Assembly: GCA_002688925.1 (NCBI GenBank)
Contig: NZEC01000015.1
Span: 1-56,427 of the forward strand
Direction of reading: 5' to 3'
Length of the DNA stretch: 56,427 nucleotides
Origin: an archaeon
GTDB taxonomy: Archaea; Nanobdellota; Nanobdellia; Woesearchaeales; GW2011-AR4
Shown here: positions 8,688 through 16,462 of the stretch, in pieces
Layout of the letters: each line of letters starts with the position of its first letter
How positions within the stretch are numbered: the first letter of the stretch is position 1
Notes under the pieces: model-generated
What the model saw: only the letters and a program-made list of their open reading frames with translations
Databases searched by the model: none
Told to the model about the DNA's origin: nothing
Position numbers and translations under genes: made by a program

Positions 8688-9152
8688 CTAATCCTTCGAT
8701 TGTAATTTTTTTTGGGATTTGCATATAAGTGTAGTCTTTACCAATGGTCCATACTTTTCTTTAAACGTACTTTCAGTATACATCCTGAAATTATCAATTT
8801 TACCTTCCAGGACTACTTTACTTTCTTTATCTATCCCTGTTATTTCCGAAAAACGAGTTGGAATTCCGATCCTTCCTTCATTACTTATTTTTATTCGGTA
8901 ATAGTCTGCAGAGTTATCCTGGTTGATACTATCAACAAATTCAAAATAGGGTATTTCCAATTTATCCTCTCCAGCCTTAGTTTCATATTTTATAGTGTAT
9001 AATAATGCAATCTGAGGTTTATTAGGTTTACCTTGGCGATTAGAAAGTGATTGAATATAGTCGGGTGGTAAGTATATTCTATTTCCATCAATATTTCTTT
9101 CATACCTCCCGGTGAATTCTGTAATTAGCTTATCTTCAATAGATTCATCCAT
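8688..9152 (-). CDS. AbrB/MraZ-like two-repeat protein, possible DNA-binding regulator
   Basis: The protein has 154 residues. Two short beta-rich repeats resemble the swapped-hairpin barrel of MraZ/AbrB proteins: GNRIYLPPDYIQSL (around residue 22) and EGRIGIPTRFSEITGIDKES (around residue 92), the second followed by KVVLEGKIDNFRMYTES. The pattern G-R-I-x-I-P, a turn, then hydrophobic-V-V-L-x-G is typical. The similarity is by motif only and no search was run. It stands alone, convergent with the VWA gene and divergent from the metallophosphoesterase. Confidence 0.7.
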   Translation of the reverse strand: MDESIEDKLITEFTGRYERNIDGNRIYLPPDYIQSLSNRQGKPNKPQIALLYTIKYETKAGEDKLEIPYFEFVDSINQDNSADYYRIKISNEGRIGIPTRFSEITGIDKESKVVLEGKIDNFRMYTESTFKEKYGPLVKTTLICKSQKKLQSKD

Positions 9153-9253
9153 TAAAAACGTGATAATTTTGCTATTTTATAAACCTTTCCATTTTTTACT
9201 ATCTTGAAGTAATCACACATACATTTATATTAATCAAAAAAACCAAAGATACC

Positions 9254-9856
9254 ATGAAAATACTGGCATTTACGGACCTGCATTTATCATCTCCTGCTTT
9301 TAAGAAGATAAAATCCAAGGTCAAAAAACAGGATCCTGAGCTGATTGTATGCGCAGGGGACATTTCTATACTTGAGCAGAATATGGATTTTATACTGAAT
9401 AAATTAAGTAAGTTAAAGAAAAAAGTCCTTATTATTCATGGAAATCATGAAACTGCAAGTGTTTTAAATAAACTATGCCAGAAATATGATAACCTTTTCT
9501 TTATACATAAAAAATGCTATAAGCATGAAAACTATATTTTACTTGGGTATGGTGGGGGGGGCTTTTCCCTAACAGACCCTGATTTCTACAAGACGGGGGA
9601 AAAATTCCATGAAATTATAAAAAAGAATAATGATAAGAAGATAATCTTTGTAACGCATGCGCCACCTTATAATACAAATCTAGACTTAATGGTAGGAAGC
9701 CACTATGGCAACAAGACATTAAAGAATTTTATCTTAAAGAATAAGGTAGATTTGTGTGTCTGCGGACACCTACATGAGAATTTCGGAAAAGAAGATAAGG
9801 TAAAAGGTACATTAGTGATTAATCCGGGGCCTTATGGGAAGGTTTTGAGGTTGTGA
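9254..9856 (+). CDS. calcineurin-like metallophosphoesterase
   Basis: The protein has 200 residues with all metal-binding motifs of the superfamily in order: D-L-H near residue 7, GD (35-36), GNHE (around 69), TH-AP (around 136) and GHLH (around 172). This suggests a phosphodiesterase or phosphatase of the YfcE/Icc-like type. The substrate cannot be read from sequence. A TATA-like ACATTTATATTAATC lies about 25 bases before the start. Confidence 0.88.
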   Translation: MKILAFTDLHLSSPAFKKIKSKVKKQDPELIVCAGDISILEQNMDFILNKLSKLKKKVLIIHGNHETASVLNKLCQKYDNLFFIHKKCYKHENYILLGYGGGGFSLTDPDFYKTGEKFHEIIKKNNDKKIIFVTHAPPYNTNLDLMVGSHYGNKTLKNFILKNKVDLCVCGHLHENFGKEDKVKGTLVINPGPYGKVLRL

Positions 9857-9904
9857 ATTTATAGTTTATTACTTTCCATAAGAATCTGTTTATAAATATT
9901 ATTA

Positions 9905-10873
9905 TTACAATCCGCTAAAATCCATCTTCCTGCCTTTGAAGTCTTTCCTAACTAATAGGGCTACTCTGCTTTCCTTTTTTTCATCTATTACTTTGTAAGA
10001 TGATTTTTTTTCGATTTTCTTTGCAAATTCCATTATCTCATGATGGGTGGGCATGTTCTCAATCATTAAACGTTCTCTACTATGGCCTACCCAGACATAG
10101 CCTTTGCATTCTACAAACATTGGCTTGTATTTGTCTATCAGATTTGCATATAGTTCCGGCTTTATCATATTGATTCCTTTTACTAAAGTAAGCCTTATTG
10201 TAGTTCTCTTAAATTTAGGCAGCATTGATAGGCTTTTATGCAGCTTTTCCCATGAATCCCCAGCTATTGGATTTGCGGTTTTTTGATAGATTTCTTTGTT
10301 GGGACCGTAAACACTGATATATAACTGGGTTGGCTGGTGCTTGATGAGTTTTTTAACCATACCTGGAATTGTCCCGTTTGTGACTAAAAAAGATGTGAGG
10401 CCTTTCTTTTTTAGATAATCAATCATTTCAGGCAGCTTGGGATACATTGTAGGTTCCCCAGTCAGGCTTATTGCAAAATGCAAGGGCTTTTCCATCTCCT
10501 TCAGCCTTTTTTCAACTGCGTTTTTGTTGCCTTTGAATCCCTGCAGATATTCTATGTGGGCTTTTATGGACTCGTCTACAATAAGCTTAGGATCATCTAC
10601 TTGACCTTGCCACTTTGGCCATGTATAATCAATATTGCGCCAGCAGAAGACACATTTATGGTCGCAATAAAATGTTGGAGACATCTGCACGCATCTCCAG
10701 CTCTCTATTCCATAAAATGTGTTTTTGTAGCAGACATCTTTTCCTGTCAGGGATTTTTTGCAATACTCGCATATCTTGACAGCAGAATGGTTTCCTACTA
10801 AACGATAGCCTTCCTTGTATCTTTTTTTATTCTTAAGGTCTTTCTCTTCTTTGATTTGTTTTGAAGCTTTCAT
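9905..10873 (-). CDS. taw1: tRNA 4-demethylwyosine synthase, radical SAM
   Basis: Taw1/TYW1 condenses pyruvate carbons with N1-methylguanosine 37 of tRNA-Phe to make the tricyclic wyosine core. The radical SAM motif C-x3-C-x2-C is in TFYCDHKCVFCWRN (around residue 70), and further cysteines near the N-terminus (ICEYCKKS, GKDVCYK, WRCVQ) fit the second iron-sulfur cluster of this family. GEPTMYP and the downstream VKGINM region also match. The length of 322 residues is normal. Its promoter region faces palindromic repeat copy 1. Confidence 0.92.
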   Translation of the reverse strand: MKASKQIKEEKDLKNKKRYKEGYRLVGNHSAVKICEYCKKSLTGKDVCYKNTFYGIESWRCVQMSPTFYCDHKCVFCWRNIDYTWPKWQGQVDDPKLIVDESIKAHIEYLQGFKGNKNAVEKRLKEMEKPLHFAISLTGEPTMYPKLPEMIDYLKKKGLTSFLVTNGTIPGMVKKLIKHQPTQLYISVYGPNKEIYQKTANPIAGDSWEKLHKSLSMLPKFKRTTIRLTLVKGINMIKPELYANLIDKYKPMFVECKGYVWVGHSRERLMIENMPTHHEIMEFAKKIEKKSSYKVIDEKKESRVALLVRKDFKGRKMDFSGL

Positions 10874-10912
10874 TTTGTAGTGTTTTGTATTTTAGGTTTT
10901 GTTGAAAAAATC

Positions 10913-11035
10913 CAGTTCGTGCTTATGCGGGGCCTTAGCACTCTTCTCAACTTCGCATTGCTTTGCAATGCTCAGGTCGTATAACACATCCTGCGGAGCT
11001 ATATCCATTGGCAATTTACGCATAAGCACAAACTG
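10913..11035. repeat. palindromic intergenic element, copy 1 (MITE-like or structured RNA)
   Basis: A 17-base inverted repeat with one mismatch bounds the element (10913-10929 and 11019-11035, core GTGCTTATGCG). Inside are a 7-bp hairpin GCATTGC-TTT-GCAATGC and segments that match, in reverse orientation, the element at 26656-26777. The block from 10919 to 10957 is identical in both copies. It sits between divergent taw1 and a hypothetical gene. It has no reading frame of note. It is either a small non-autonomous transposable element or a structured RNA or regulatory element. Confidence 0.8.
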
Positions 11036-11093
11036 TTGCAATAGTCGATTTTAATATAACTTTTTGATAATAACAATACTTGGCTAATATCCA

Positions 11094-11105
11094 AAGATAT
11101 TTAAA
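11094..11105 (+). promoter_or_regulatory. TATA box of the gene starting at 11128
   Basis: GATATTTAAACT lies about 25-30 bases before ATG 11128. This decides the start: an upstream TTG at 11080 in the same frame would precede the transcript, so the message is probably leaderless. Confidence 0.55.
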
Positions 11106-11127
11106 CTTTTATCCCAACAGGAAGAAT

Positions 11128-11631
11128 ATGGAATTGAAAGATGCATTGAAAAGATTAGAAAAGAGTGATGAGTTTAAAAATTGGTATAAAAAGAACCCGG
11201 ATAATTTCTTTTCTTATGCATTTACCCTTCTTGAAGATAAAAAAGAGAATCCTTGGCAGCTGGGATATTATCATGAGTCGACAAATAAAGTGGTTACATT
11301 TACGGTTAATGATGATTCCATAGAGACGGAAAAAGAAGAGGAAGTATTTAAAAAACCTGATATGAAGGTAAAAAAAGTGGATATTGAAAAAGTAAAGATT
11401 CCATTCAAAGATATATTGAAAATAATAGAAGAATTCAGGAAGAAAGAATATTCTAAAGAGCTTGTGAACAAGACAATGGTAATACTGCAGAATCTTGGAA
11501 GCCATGGCATAATCTGGAATATAACCTATGTGACGCATGCCTTCAATACATTAAATATCAAGGTAAATGCAGAAAGCGGTAAGATAATGAAGCATAGCCT
11601 GGATTCAATAATGAGTTTTGTTAAAAAATAG
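11128..11631 (+). CDS. hypothetical protein with PepSY-like C-terminus
   Basis: The protein has 167 residues from ATG 11128. It has no signal peptide or membrane segment. The N-terminal half contains a helix-rich charged region and a beta pair around GYYHESTNKVVTF; the C-terminal half (IIWNITYVTHAFNTLNIKVNAESGKIM) resembles a PepSY-type strand-helix unit, where the phrase W-N-I-T-Y and N-A-x-S-G-K-I are suggestive. Similarity is weak and no function should be assigned. The gene lies downstream of palindromic repeat copy 1. Confidence 0.75.
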   Translation: MELKDALKRLEKSDEFKNWYKKNPDNFFSYAFTLLEDKKENPWQLGYYHESTNKVVTFTVNDDSIETEKEEEVFKKPDMKVKKVDIEKVKIPFKDILKIIEEFRKKEYSKELVNKTMVILQNLGSHGIIWNITYVTHAFNTLNIKVNAESGKIMKHSLDSIMSFVKK

Positions 11632-11740
11632 GCTTGAGACTGGTAAAAAGCAATATAGCATTTATAATCATCCAAAATTTACTGCATTCACTATAAACCA
11701 ATAACCCGATTATAAACTATATTTTCCATTCCAACATAAT

Positions 11741-11750
11741 TTATATATAA
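11741..11750 (+). promoter_or_regulatory. TATA box of dut
   Basis: TTATATATAA lies 32 bases before the dut ATG at 11782, the usual archaeal spacing for a transcript starting just before the start codon. Confidence 0.6.
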
Positions 11751-11781
11751 GCTTCATAATGAAAATATTGTTTCTTATAAA

Positions 11782-12216
11782 ATGGCAATAACAATAAAGA
11801 TGCAAAAGGTTTCTGATGTTCCAATGCCAAACTATGCTCATAAAGGGGATTCCGGGGTTGACCTTTATTCTGCAGAAGATGTTGTTTTAAAACCAATGGA
11901 AAGGAAACTGATTCCTACTGGATTAAAGATGGCCATACCTTATGGCTATGAAGGCCAGGTAAGGCCTAAATCCGGTTTAGCGTTGAATCATGGGATAGGT
12001 CATGCCAATTCTGTTGGAACAATAGACAGCGGTTACAGGGGCGAAATAAAAGTTCCTGTGATTAATCTCAGCAGTGAATCTTATAAGATTGAGAAAGGGA
12101 AGAAAATTGGGCAGATGATATTTGCAAAAGTGGAAGAAGCAAGTTTTGAAGAAGTTGAAGATTTAGGGCAGACAACAAGGAATGAAAACGGATTTGGGAG
12201 TACAGGACTTAATTAA
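11782..12216 (+). CDS. dut: dUTP diphosphatase
   Basis: The trimeric dUTPase hydrolyses dUTP to dUMP, keeping uracil out of DNA and feeding dTMP synthesis. All five family motifs are present: DSGVDLYSA, RPKSGLALNHG, GTIDSGYRGEIKV with the catalytic Asp, KIGQMIFAKV and the C-terminal ENGFGSTG. It has 144 residues, the normal length. A thymidylate kinase gene lies 550 bases away on the other strand, so dTTP synthesis functions cluster here. Confidence 0.95.
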   Translation: MAITIKMQKVSDVPMPNYAHKGDSGVDLYSAEDVVLKPMERKLIPTGLKMAIPYGYEGQVRPKSGLALNHGIGHANSVGTIDSGYRGEIKVPVINLSSESYKIEKGKKIGQMIFAKVEEASFEEVEDLGQTTRNENGFGSTGLN

Positions 12217-12239
12217 CTTAAATAAAAGAGGTGTGTTAA

Positions 12240-12341
12240 ATGAGTAAACCTAGTATAAGCTTTAAGACAATAATGAAGAATAAGACGCTGGATGACTTTA
12301 AAGAGGAGGAAAAAGATGTTGAGGAAGAAGAGGGAGAATAG
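12240..12341 (+). CDS. 33-residue acidic microprotein
   Basis: A short frame starts at ATG 12240 after AGAGGTG, a good ribosome binding site, and encodes MSKPSISFKTIMKNK followed by a strongly acidic tail (EEEKDVEEEEGE) to TAG 12339-12341. It begins 23 bases after the dut stop and may be in the same transcript. Its small size makes coding status uncertain, but the binding site and the charge pattern favour translation. Function unknown. Confidence 0.5.
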   Translation: MSKPSISFKTIMKNKTLDDFKEEEKDVEEEEGE

Positions 12342-12374
12342 ATTTTTACTTTAAAGTAGTGAACCATCGAAAGG

Positions 12375-12386
12375 TTTAAATACTAT
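12375..12386 (+). promoter_or_regulatory. TATA box of the gene starting at 12416
   Basis: GTTTAAATACTA is centred about 35 bases before the ATG at 12416 and follows the acidic microprotein stop, so the membrane protein gene probably has its own promoter. Confidence 0.5.
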
Positions 12387-12415
12387 ATTTTAATTCTTGT
12401 ATATTGTGGTTTTGA

Positions 12416-12766
12416 ATGCGACTCTTTAATGCTAAGAAAGGGGAAGCTGTTTTAGCTGTAATATTGATAATAATTATCATAGTAATCTTTTTAGGCTGGC
12501 TGGTAAATGTTGGCACAAAAGAATGCAGGTCTAATTCTGAGTGCAGAAGCGATAATTACTGCGGTAGTGATTTTACATGCCACCAAATCCCGGTTATTGA
12601 GAAAACAATAGTAAAGAATAACCTGATTGTGCCTTCTCTGATCATTGGCCTGGCAATTGTAATAGCGGCTATAGTGTTGAAATCAGGAAAATTCCGATTT
12701 GGAAAAAAATCCCAAGAACAAGGTTATGAGCAAAAGCACATCAAAAGCTTCCAAAAAATGCCTTAA
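12416..12766 (+). CDS. two-span membrane protein with Cys-rich loop
   Basis: The protein has 116 residues with one hydrophobic segment at about 10-30 (preceded by AKKGE, resembling a type IV prepilin cleavage region), an external loop with four cysteines (ECRSNSECRSDNYCG and TCHQIP) and a second membrane segment at about 72-90, then a basic tail. The Cys spacing resembles small disulfide-knotted modules. I recognise no family. The 3' end overlaps the end of tmk by four bases on the opposite strand. Confidence 0.72.
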   Translation: MRLFNAKKGEAVLAVILIIIIIVIFLGWLVNVGTKECRSNSECRSDNYCGSDFTCHQIPVIEKTIVKNNLIVPSLIIGLAIVIAAIVLKSGKFRFGKKSQEQGYEQKHIKSFQKMP

Positions 12767-13383
12767 AGAAGCTTGATGATTTCTTTTTTTATCTCTTCAA
12801 AAACTTCATTTATTTCTTTAGAAGCATCTATTATTTTAATGTTATCCTCTAACAATTTCGGCAGTTCCAAAAACTTTTTTCTCAGGCTGTTCATAAACTC
12901 AATTTGCTCAAATTTTTCCTTCTGCCTGTGCTTTATTCTTTCTAATGCAGTTTCCGGATTTAAATCCATTATAAAAACGATATTTGGTTTTAGAAAATTT
13001 TTGTTTTTCTGAATAAGCATATTTATATCAAGGCCTTGGGTTGCCTGAAAGGCAATTGTTGAATAATAATAGCGGTCGCATAATACAATATTTATCTCGC
13101 TGTTGTTTGATTTTTCCAAAAACGGCATGATAATATTTTTTAGATGATCTTCCCTGTCTTTTATGAACAAGTCGAGAAGCTTATCTGCATTTTGTTTTGG
13201 GTCTTTTTCATTGGCTAAAATTTCCCTTATCTCATTTCCATAAGTCCCGTTTGTAGGCTCCCTTGTAGTCAAGATACGGTATTTCTTGTTTTTTGAGAAC
13301 AGATAATTGTGCAGAAGCTTCACTAATTCGCTCTTTCCAGAGCCATCCATTCCATCCAGAACTATAAAAATTCCATTAGCCAT
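12763..13383 (-). CDS. tmk: thymidylate kinase
   Basis: The enzyme phosphorylates dTMP to dTDP. The P-loop is LDGMDGSGKS (residues 8-17), the DR(Y) motif is CDRYYYSTIAFQ (around 98), and a lid region with basic residues (RIKHRQKEKFEQ) follows. It has 206 residues, the normal length. It lies opposite dut and converges on a small membrane protein gene. Confidence 0.93.
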   Translation of the reverse strand: MANGIFIVLDGMDGSGKSELVKLLHNYLFSKNKKYRILTTREPTNGTYGNEIREILANEKDPKQNADKLLDLFIKDREDHLKNIIMPFLEKSNNSEINIVLCDRYYYSTIAFQATQGLDINMLIQKNKNFLKPNIVFIMDLNPETALERIKHRQKEKFEQIEFMNSLRKKFLELPKLLEDNIKIIDASKEINEVFEEIKKEIIKLL

Positions 13384-13468
13384 AGAATAAAAGAAAGGTG
13401 CGTGATTTATTAAGTTTGTGGAAAGGTGGTCAATTCAGATTAAGTGTAAAAATAGGAAATTCAGATAA

Positions 13469-13555
13469 AAAAGAAAATTAGGCCTAGCTATTGCTGTTGC
13501 GGTCGTTGTTTTTTCGCTTGCTAATTTAGGAACAAATGGTTTGGGGTTATCTTGA
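13469..13555 (+). pseudogene. possible remnant of a secreted protein start
   Basis: In the 289-base gap between tmk and gyrA, one frame reads KRKLGLAIAVAVVVFSLANLG, which looks exactly like a signal peptide, then stops at TGA 13553-13555. No start codon precedes it (TAA at 13466-13468). It could be the residue of a lost secreted or pilin-like gene, or chance. The rest of the gap shows nothing else I can support. Confidence 0.22.
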
Positions 13556-13672
13556 ATCTTACGCTGACATTCATGCTTTATTCTATAATACTATCAGCTA
13601 TAGTCTTGAGGTTTAGCAATCGATTCATTAGTGGAGTAAAATAGAATTAAGATATTCTAAAAAATAAAGTTA

Positions 13673-16144
13673 TTAATCAGCCTCCTTGATTATCTTCGCA
13701 ACACTAACTAATTTATCTAAATCGTTTAATCTCATTAATCTAACTCCCTGTGTTGTTCTTCCTATCACTGATATCTGGGAAGCCTGTATTCTGATTGTTA
13801 TCCCGTTTTTAGAGATTAGCATAATCTCGTCATCATTGCTTACAGAGTTTATAGAAACTACACTACCGTTTCTTTCAGAGCAGATAATGTTTCTTACTCC
13901 TGAACCTCCCCTGCTAATCAGCCTGTATTCCTCTATTTTTGTCCTTTTTCCGTATCCGTTTTCTGTGACAGTAAGCAGGGTTTTGTTGTTTGTTGCCTCA
14001 ACCATCCCGATAACTTTATCGTTTTCTGAAAGTCTTATCCCTCTTACTCCCCGAGATGACCTTCCCGTTGACCTTACATCTTTTTCATTAAACCTGACTG
14101 CTATGCCGTTTTTAGTTGCCAGGATTATTTCCTTGTTTCCATCTGTCTTTCTGACATTAATCAAGCTGTCGTTTTCATCTAGTGTGATTGCAGCAATGCC
14201 TCCTTTTCTTGGGTTGCTGTATGCAGAAAGGTCTGTTTTCTTTATTGTTCCGTTCTTTGTTGCCATGATTAAATAGCCGGAATCAAAATTCTTAACAGGA
14301 ACATATGCAGTTACCTTTTCATCATTCTGCAAGCTTACTAAATTGATTATGGCCTTGCCTCTTGCCTGCCTTGAAGCTTCAGGTATGTTATAGACTTTTT
14401 GCCAGTGCACTTTTCCCTTATTTGTGAAAAGCAGTATGTATGAATGAGTGGATGCGATGAATATGTCTCTGACAAAATCCTCTTCTTTTGTTGTTGTTGC
14501 AATTAGTCCTTTTCCGCCTCTTTTTTGCTGCTTGTAAGCCTGTAATAGCTGTCTTTTTATGTATCCTGAATGGGTTATTGTAATGACGCAATTGCTTTCT
14601 TCAATCATATCCTCCATCTCAAAATTGTTTGCTTCTGATTCCACTATTTCTGTTCTCCTTCCATCTTTGTAGTTTTCATTCAGCTCAATAAACTCTTTTT
14701 TTATTATATCAAGTATTTTTTGAGGGGACTGCAGTATTGCTTTTAGGTCTTCTATTAGCTTTAAAAGATTTTTAAGTTCTTGCCTTACTTTCTCCTGCTC
14801 TAAGGATGTTAACCTTTGCAATCTCATTTCCAGGATTGCAGTGCTTTGGTCTGCTGTCAGGCTAAAATTTTTTATTAAGCTGTTCTTAGCATCTTCTACT
14901 GACTTGCTTTCCTTAACCAGCTTAATTGTTTTATCCAGATTGTTCAATGCTATGATCAATCCTTCAAGAATGTGGGCTCTGCTTTGCGCCTTATGCAGTT
15001 CAAATAAAGTTCTTTTCCTTATAATTTCCTTTCTGTGTTCTATATGACTGCCTATCATCTGGCTTAAGTTCAGAAGTTTTGGAACATTATTCACTAATGC
15101 TACCATTGCAATTCCAAATGTTACCTGCAGCCTTGAATGCTTGTAGAGCTGGTTTAATATTACATCTGAATTTGCATCTTTTTTTAATTCAATTATTATC
15201 CTTATGCCCTTCCTATTAGACTCATCTCTTATGTCGCTAATTCCGTTTATTTTTTTGTCTCTTACTAAATCAGCTATCTGGCTTATCATCTCTGACTTAT
15301 TTACCATGTAAGGTATTTCAGTGATAATTATTCTTTGCCTGTCCTTTACATTCTCTATTTCTGCTTTTGCCCTTACTATTGCTTTTCCCCTGCCTGTCTT
15401 ATATGCGCTTATTATGCCTTCCCTGCCGCAGATAGCTGCTCCGGTAGGGAAGTCAGGGCCTTTTATATGCTGCATTAATTCTTCGATAGAAATATTGGGA
15501 TTGTCAATCTGGCTTATTGTTGCACTTATTACTTCAGCCATGTTATGCGGAGGAATATTAGTTGCCATCCCAACAGCAATTCCTGATGAGCCGTTAACAA
15601 GCAGGTTTGGGACTTTTGACGGCAAGACTGAAGGCTCTTGTGATGAACTATCAAAATTAGGATTAAATTTTACTGTTTTTTTCTCTATGTCCTGCAGCAT
15701 TTCTTCTGCAAGTTTTGTTAGCCTGGCTTCACTATATCGCATAGCAGCTGCATTATCCCCATCTATACTCCCAAAGTTTCCCTGTCCATCAACTAATGGG
15801 TATCTTAAAGAGAAGTCTTGCGCCATCCTGACTAATGAGTCATATATAGCGGAATCCCCATGAGGATGGAATTCTGCCATAACACGTCCAACTATAAACG
15901 CAGATTTTCTAAATGGCTTATTATGAAATAGCCCTGCATGGTGCATTGCATACAAAATCCTTCTGTGAACAGGCTTTAACCCATCTCTGGCATCAGGCAA
16001 TGCCCTTCCAACAATAACAGACATAGAATAATCTATGTAGGATTGCTTCATCTCATCTTCAATAACACGCTGAATTACAACAGTTCCAGAGCTAGTTTCC
16101 TGCTCTTTTTCTTTCCCTAGATTATTGTCGTTTTTTTCATCCAT
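13673..16144 (-). CDS. gyrA: DNA gyrase subunit A
   Basis: GyrA is the DNA-breaking subunit of gyrase, which introduces negative supercoils together with GyrB. The catalytic Tyr137 sits in AAAMRYSEARL. The quinolone region reads HPHGDSAIYDSLVRMAQ with Ser98 and Asp102 where sensitive bacterial enzymes have Ser and Asp. The C-terminal part contains a GyrA box, QKRGGKG (around residue 540), which separates gyrase from topoisomerase IV, followed by six blade-like repeats. It has 823 residues, a bacterial length. The gene is of bacterial origin, as in other archaea that carry gyrase. No gyrB is in the window. A TATA-like CTTATAAACC lies about 55 bases before the ATG. Confidence 0.96.
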   Translation of the reverse strand: MDEKNDNNLGKEKEQETSSGTVVIQRVIEDEMKQSYIDYSMSVIVGRALPDARDGLKPVHRRILYAMHHAGLFHNKPFRKSAFIVGRVMAEFHPHGDSAIYDSLVRMAQDFSLRYPLVDGQGNFGSIDGDNAAAMRYSEARLTKLAEEMLQDIEKKTVKFNPNFDSSSQEPSVLPSKVPNLLVNGSSGIAVGMATNIPPHNMAEVISATISQIDNPNISIEELMQHIKGPDFPTGAAICGREGIISAYKTGRGKAIVRAKAEIENVKDRQRIIITEIPYMVNKSEMISQIADLVRDKKINGISDIRDESNRKGIRIIIELKKDANSDVILNQLYKHSRLQVTFGIAMVALVNNVPKLLNLSQMIGSHIEHRKEIIRKRTLFELHKAQSRAHILEGLIIALNNLDKTIKLVKESKSVEDAKNSLIKNFSLTADQSTAILEMRLQRLTSLEQEKVRQELKNLLKLIEDLKAILQSPQKILDIIKKEFIELNENYKDGRRTEIVESEANNFEMEDMIEESNCVITITHSGYIKRQLLQAYKQQKRGGKGLIATTTKEEDFVRDIFIASTHSYILLFTNKGKVHWQKVYNIPEASRQARGKAIINLVSLQNDEKVTAYVPVKNFDSGYLIMATKNGTIKKTDLSAYSNPRKGGIAAITLDENDSLINVRKTDGNKEIILATKNGIAVRFNEKDVRSTGRSSRGVRGIRLSENDKVIGMVEATNNKTLLTVTENGYGKRTKIEEYRLISRGGSGVRNIICSERNGSVVSINSVSNDDEIMLISKNGITIRIQASQISVIGRTTQGVRLMRLNDLDKLVSVAKIIKEAD

Positions 16145-16305
16145 TTTTTACACAGAAAAAGGCATACTTGCCGTCGATAAATGGTATATTTTCAGGTTTA
16201 TAAGGGTTGCTATTTTAGAGTATTTTTTTCTATATAGAAATTAAATAGTATTTATTGTGATAATTTAAGATAATTTTGACATGAAAATAATTTAGAAAAG
16301 CAAGG

Positions 16306-16449
16306 TTATAATTTTTTAAGAGTTGATTTTCTTACACTCATGCTAAATCCGCAATAAACGCACCTCTTCTTGTTTTTTTCAGAAATGGGCTTTGAAGTCT
16401 GGTATTTCATATTATTTTTGCATTTTGGGCATCTTAAAAGAAACATCAT
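16306..16449 (-). CDS. zinc-ribbon protein
   Basis: A small basic protein begins MMFLLRCPKCKNNMKYQ and ends near CVYCGFSMSVRKS, giving a CxxC-x(n)-CxxC zinc ribbon with four cysteines. The frame is open upstream to 16500, but the extra residues are only Lys/Arg/Asn-rich, and a start at 16449 or 16446 fits better; it still overlaps scarcely or not with scpB, which ends at 16463. The gene follows scpB on the same strand and may bind nucleic acid. Function unknown. Confidence 0.65.
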   Translation of the reverse strand: MMFLLRCPKCKNNMKYQTSKPISEKNKKRCVYCGFSMSVRKSTLKKL

Positions 16450-16462
16450 TTTCTTGATTGTT

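Noticed and set aside
10913-11035. Possible 5S rRNA or tRNA in the palindromic element, because of length near 120 and a GAAGTTGAG-like segment
   Set aside because: The internal pairing does not follow the 5S three-way junction, two divergent copies exist 16 kb apart, and no tRNA arms can be drawn.
11080-11127. Upstream TTG start for the gene at 11128
   Set aside because: It lies before the TATA box, so it would not be in the transcript.
13384-13672. A structured RNA in the tmk-gyrA gap
   Set aside because: No stable extended pairing or conserved motif was seen; only the signal-peptide-like remnant stands out.
13686-16100. Long reading frames on the plus strand opposite gyrA
   Set aside because: They are shadows of the gyrA codons; they show no motifs, no binding sites and overlap a strongly supported gene.
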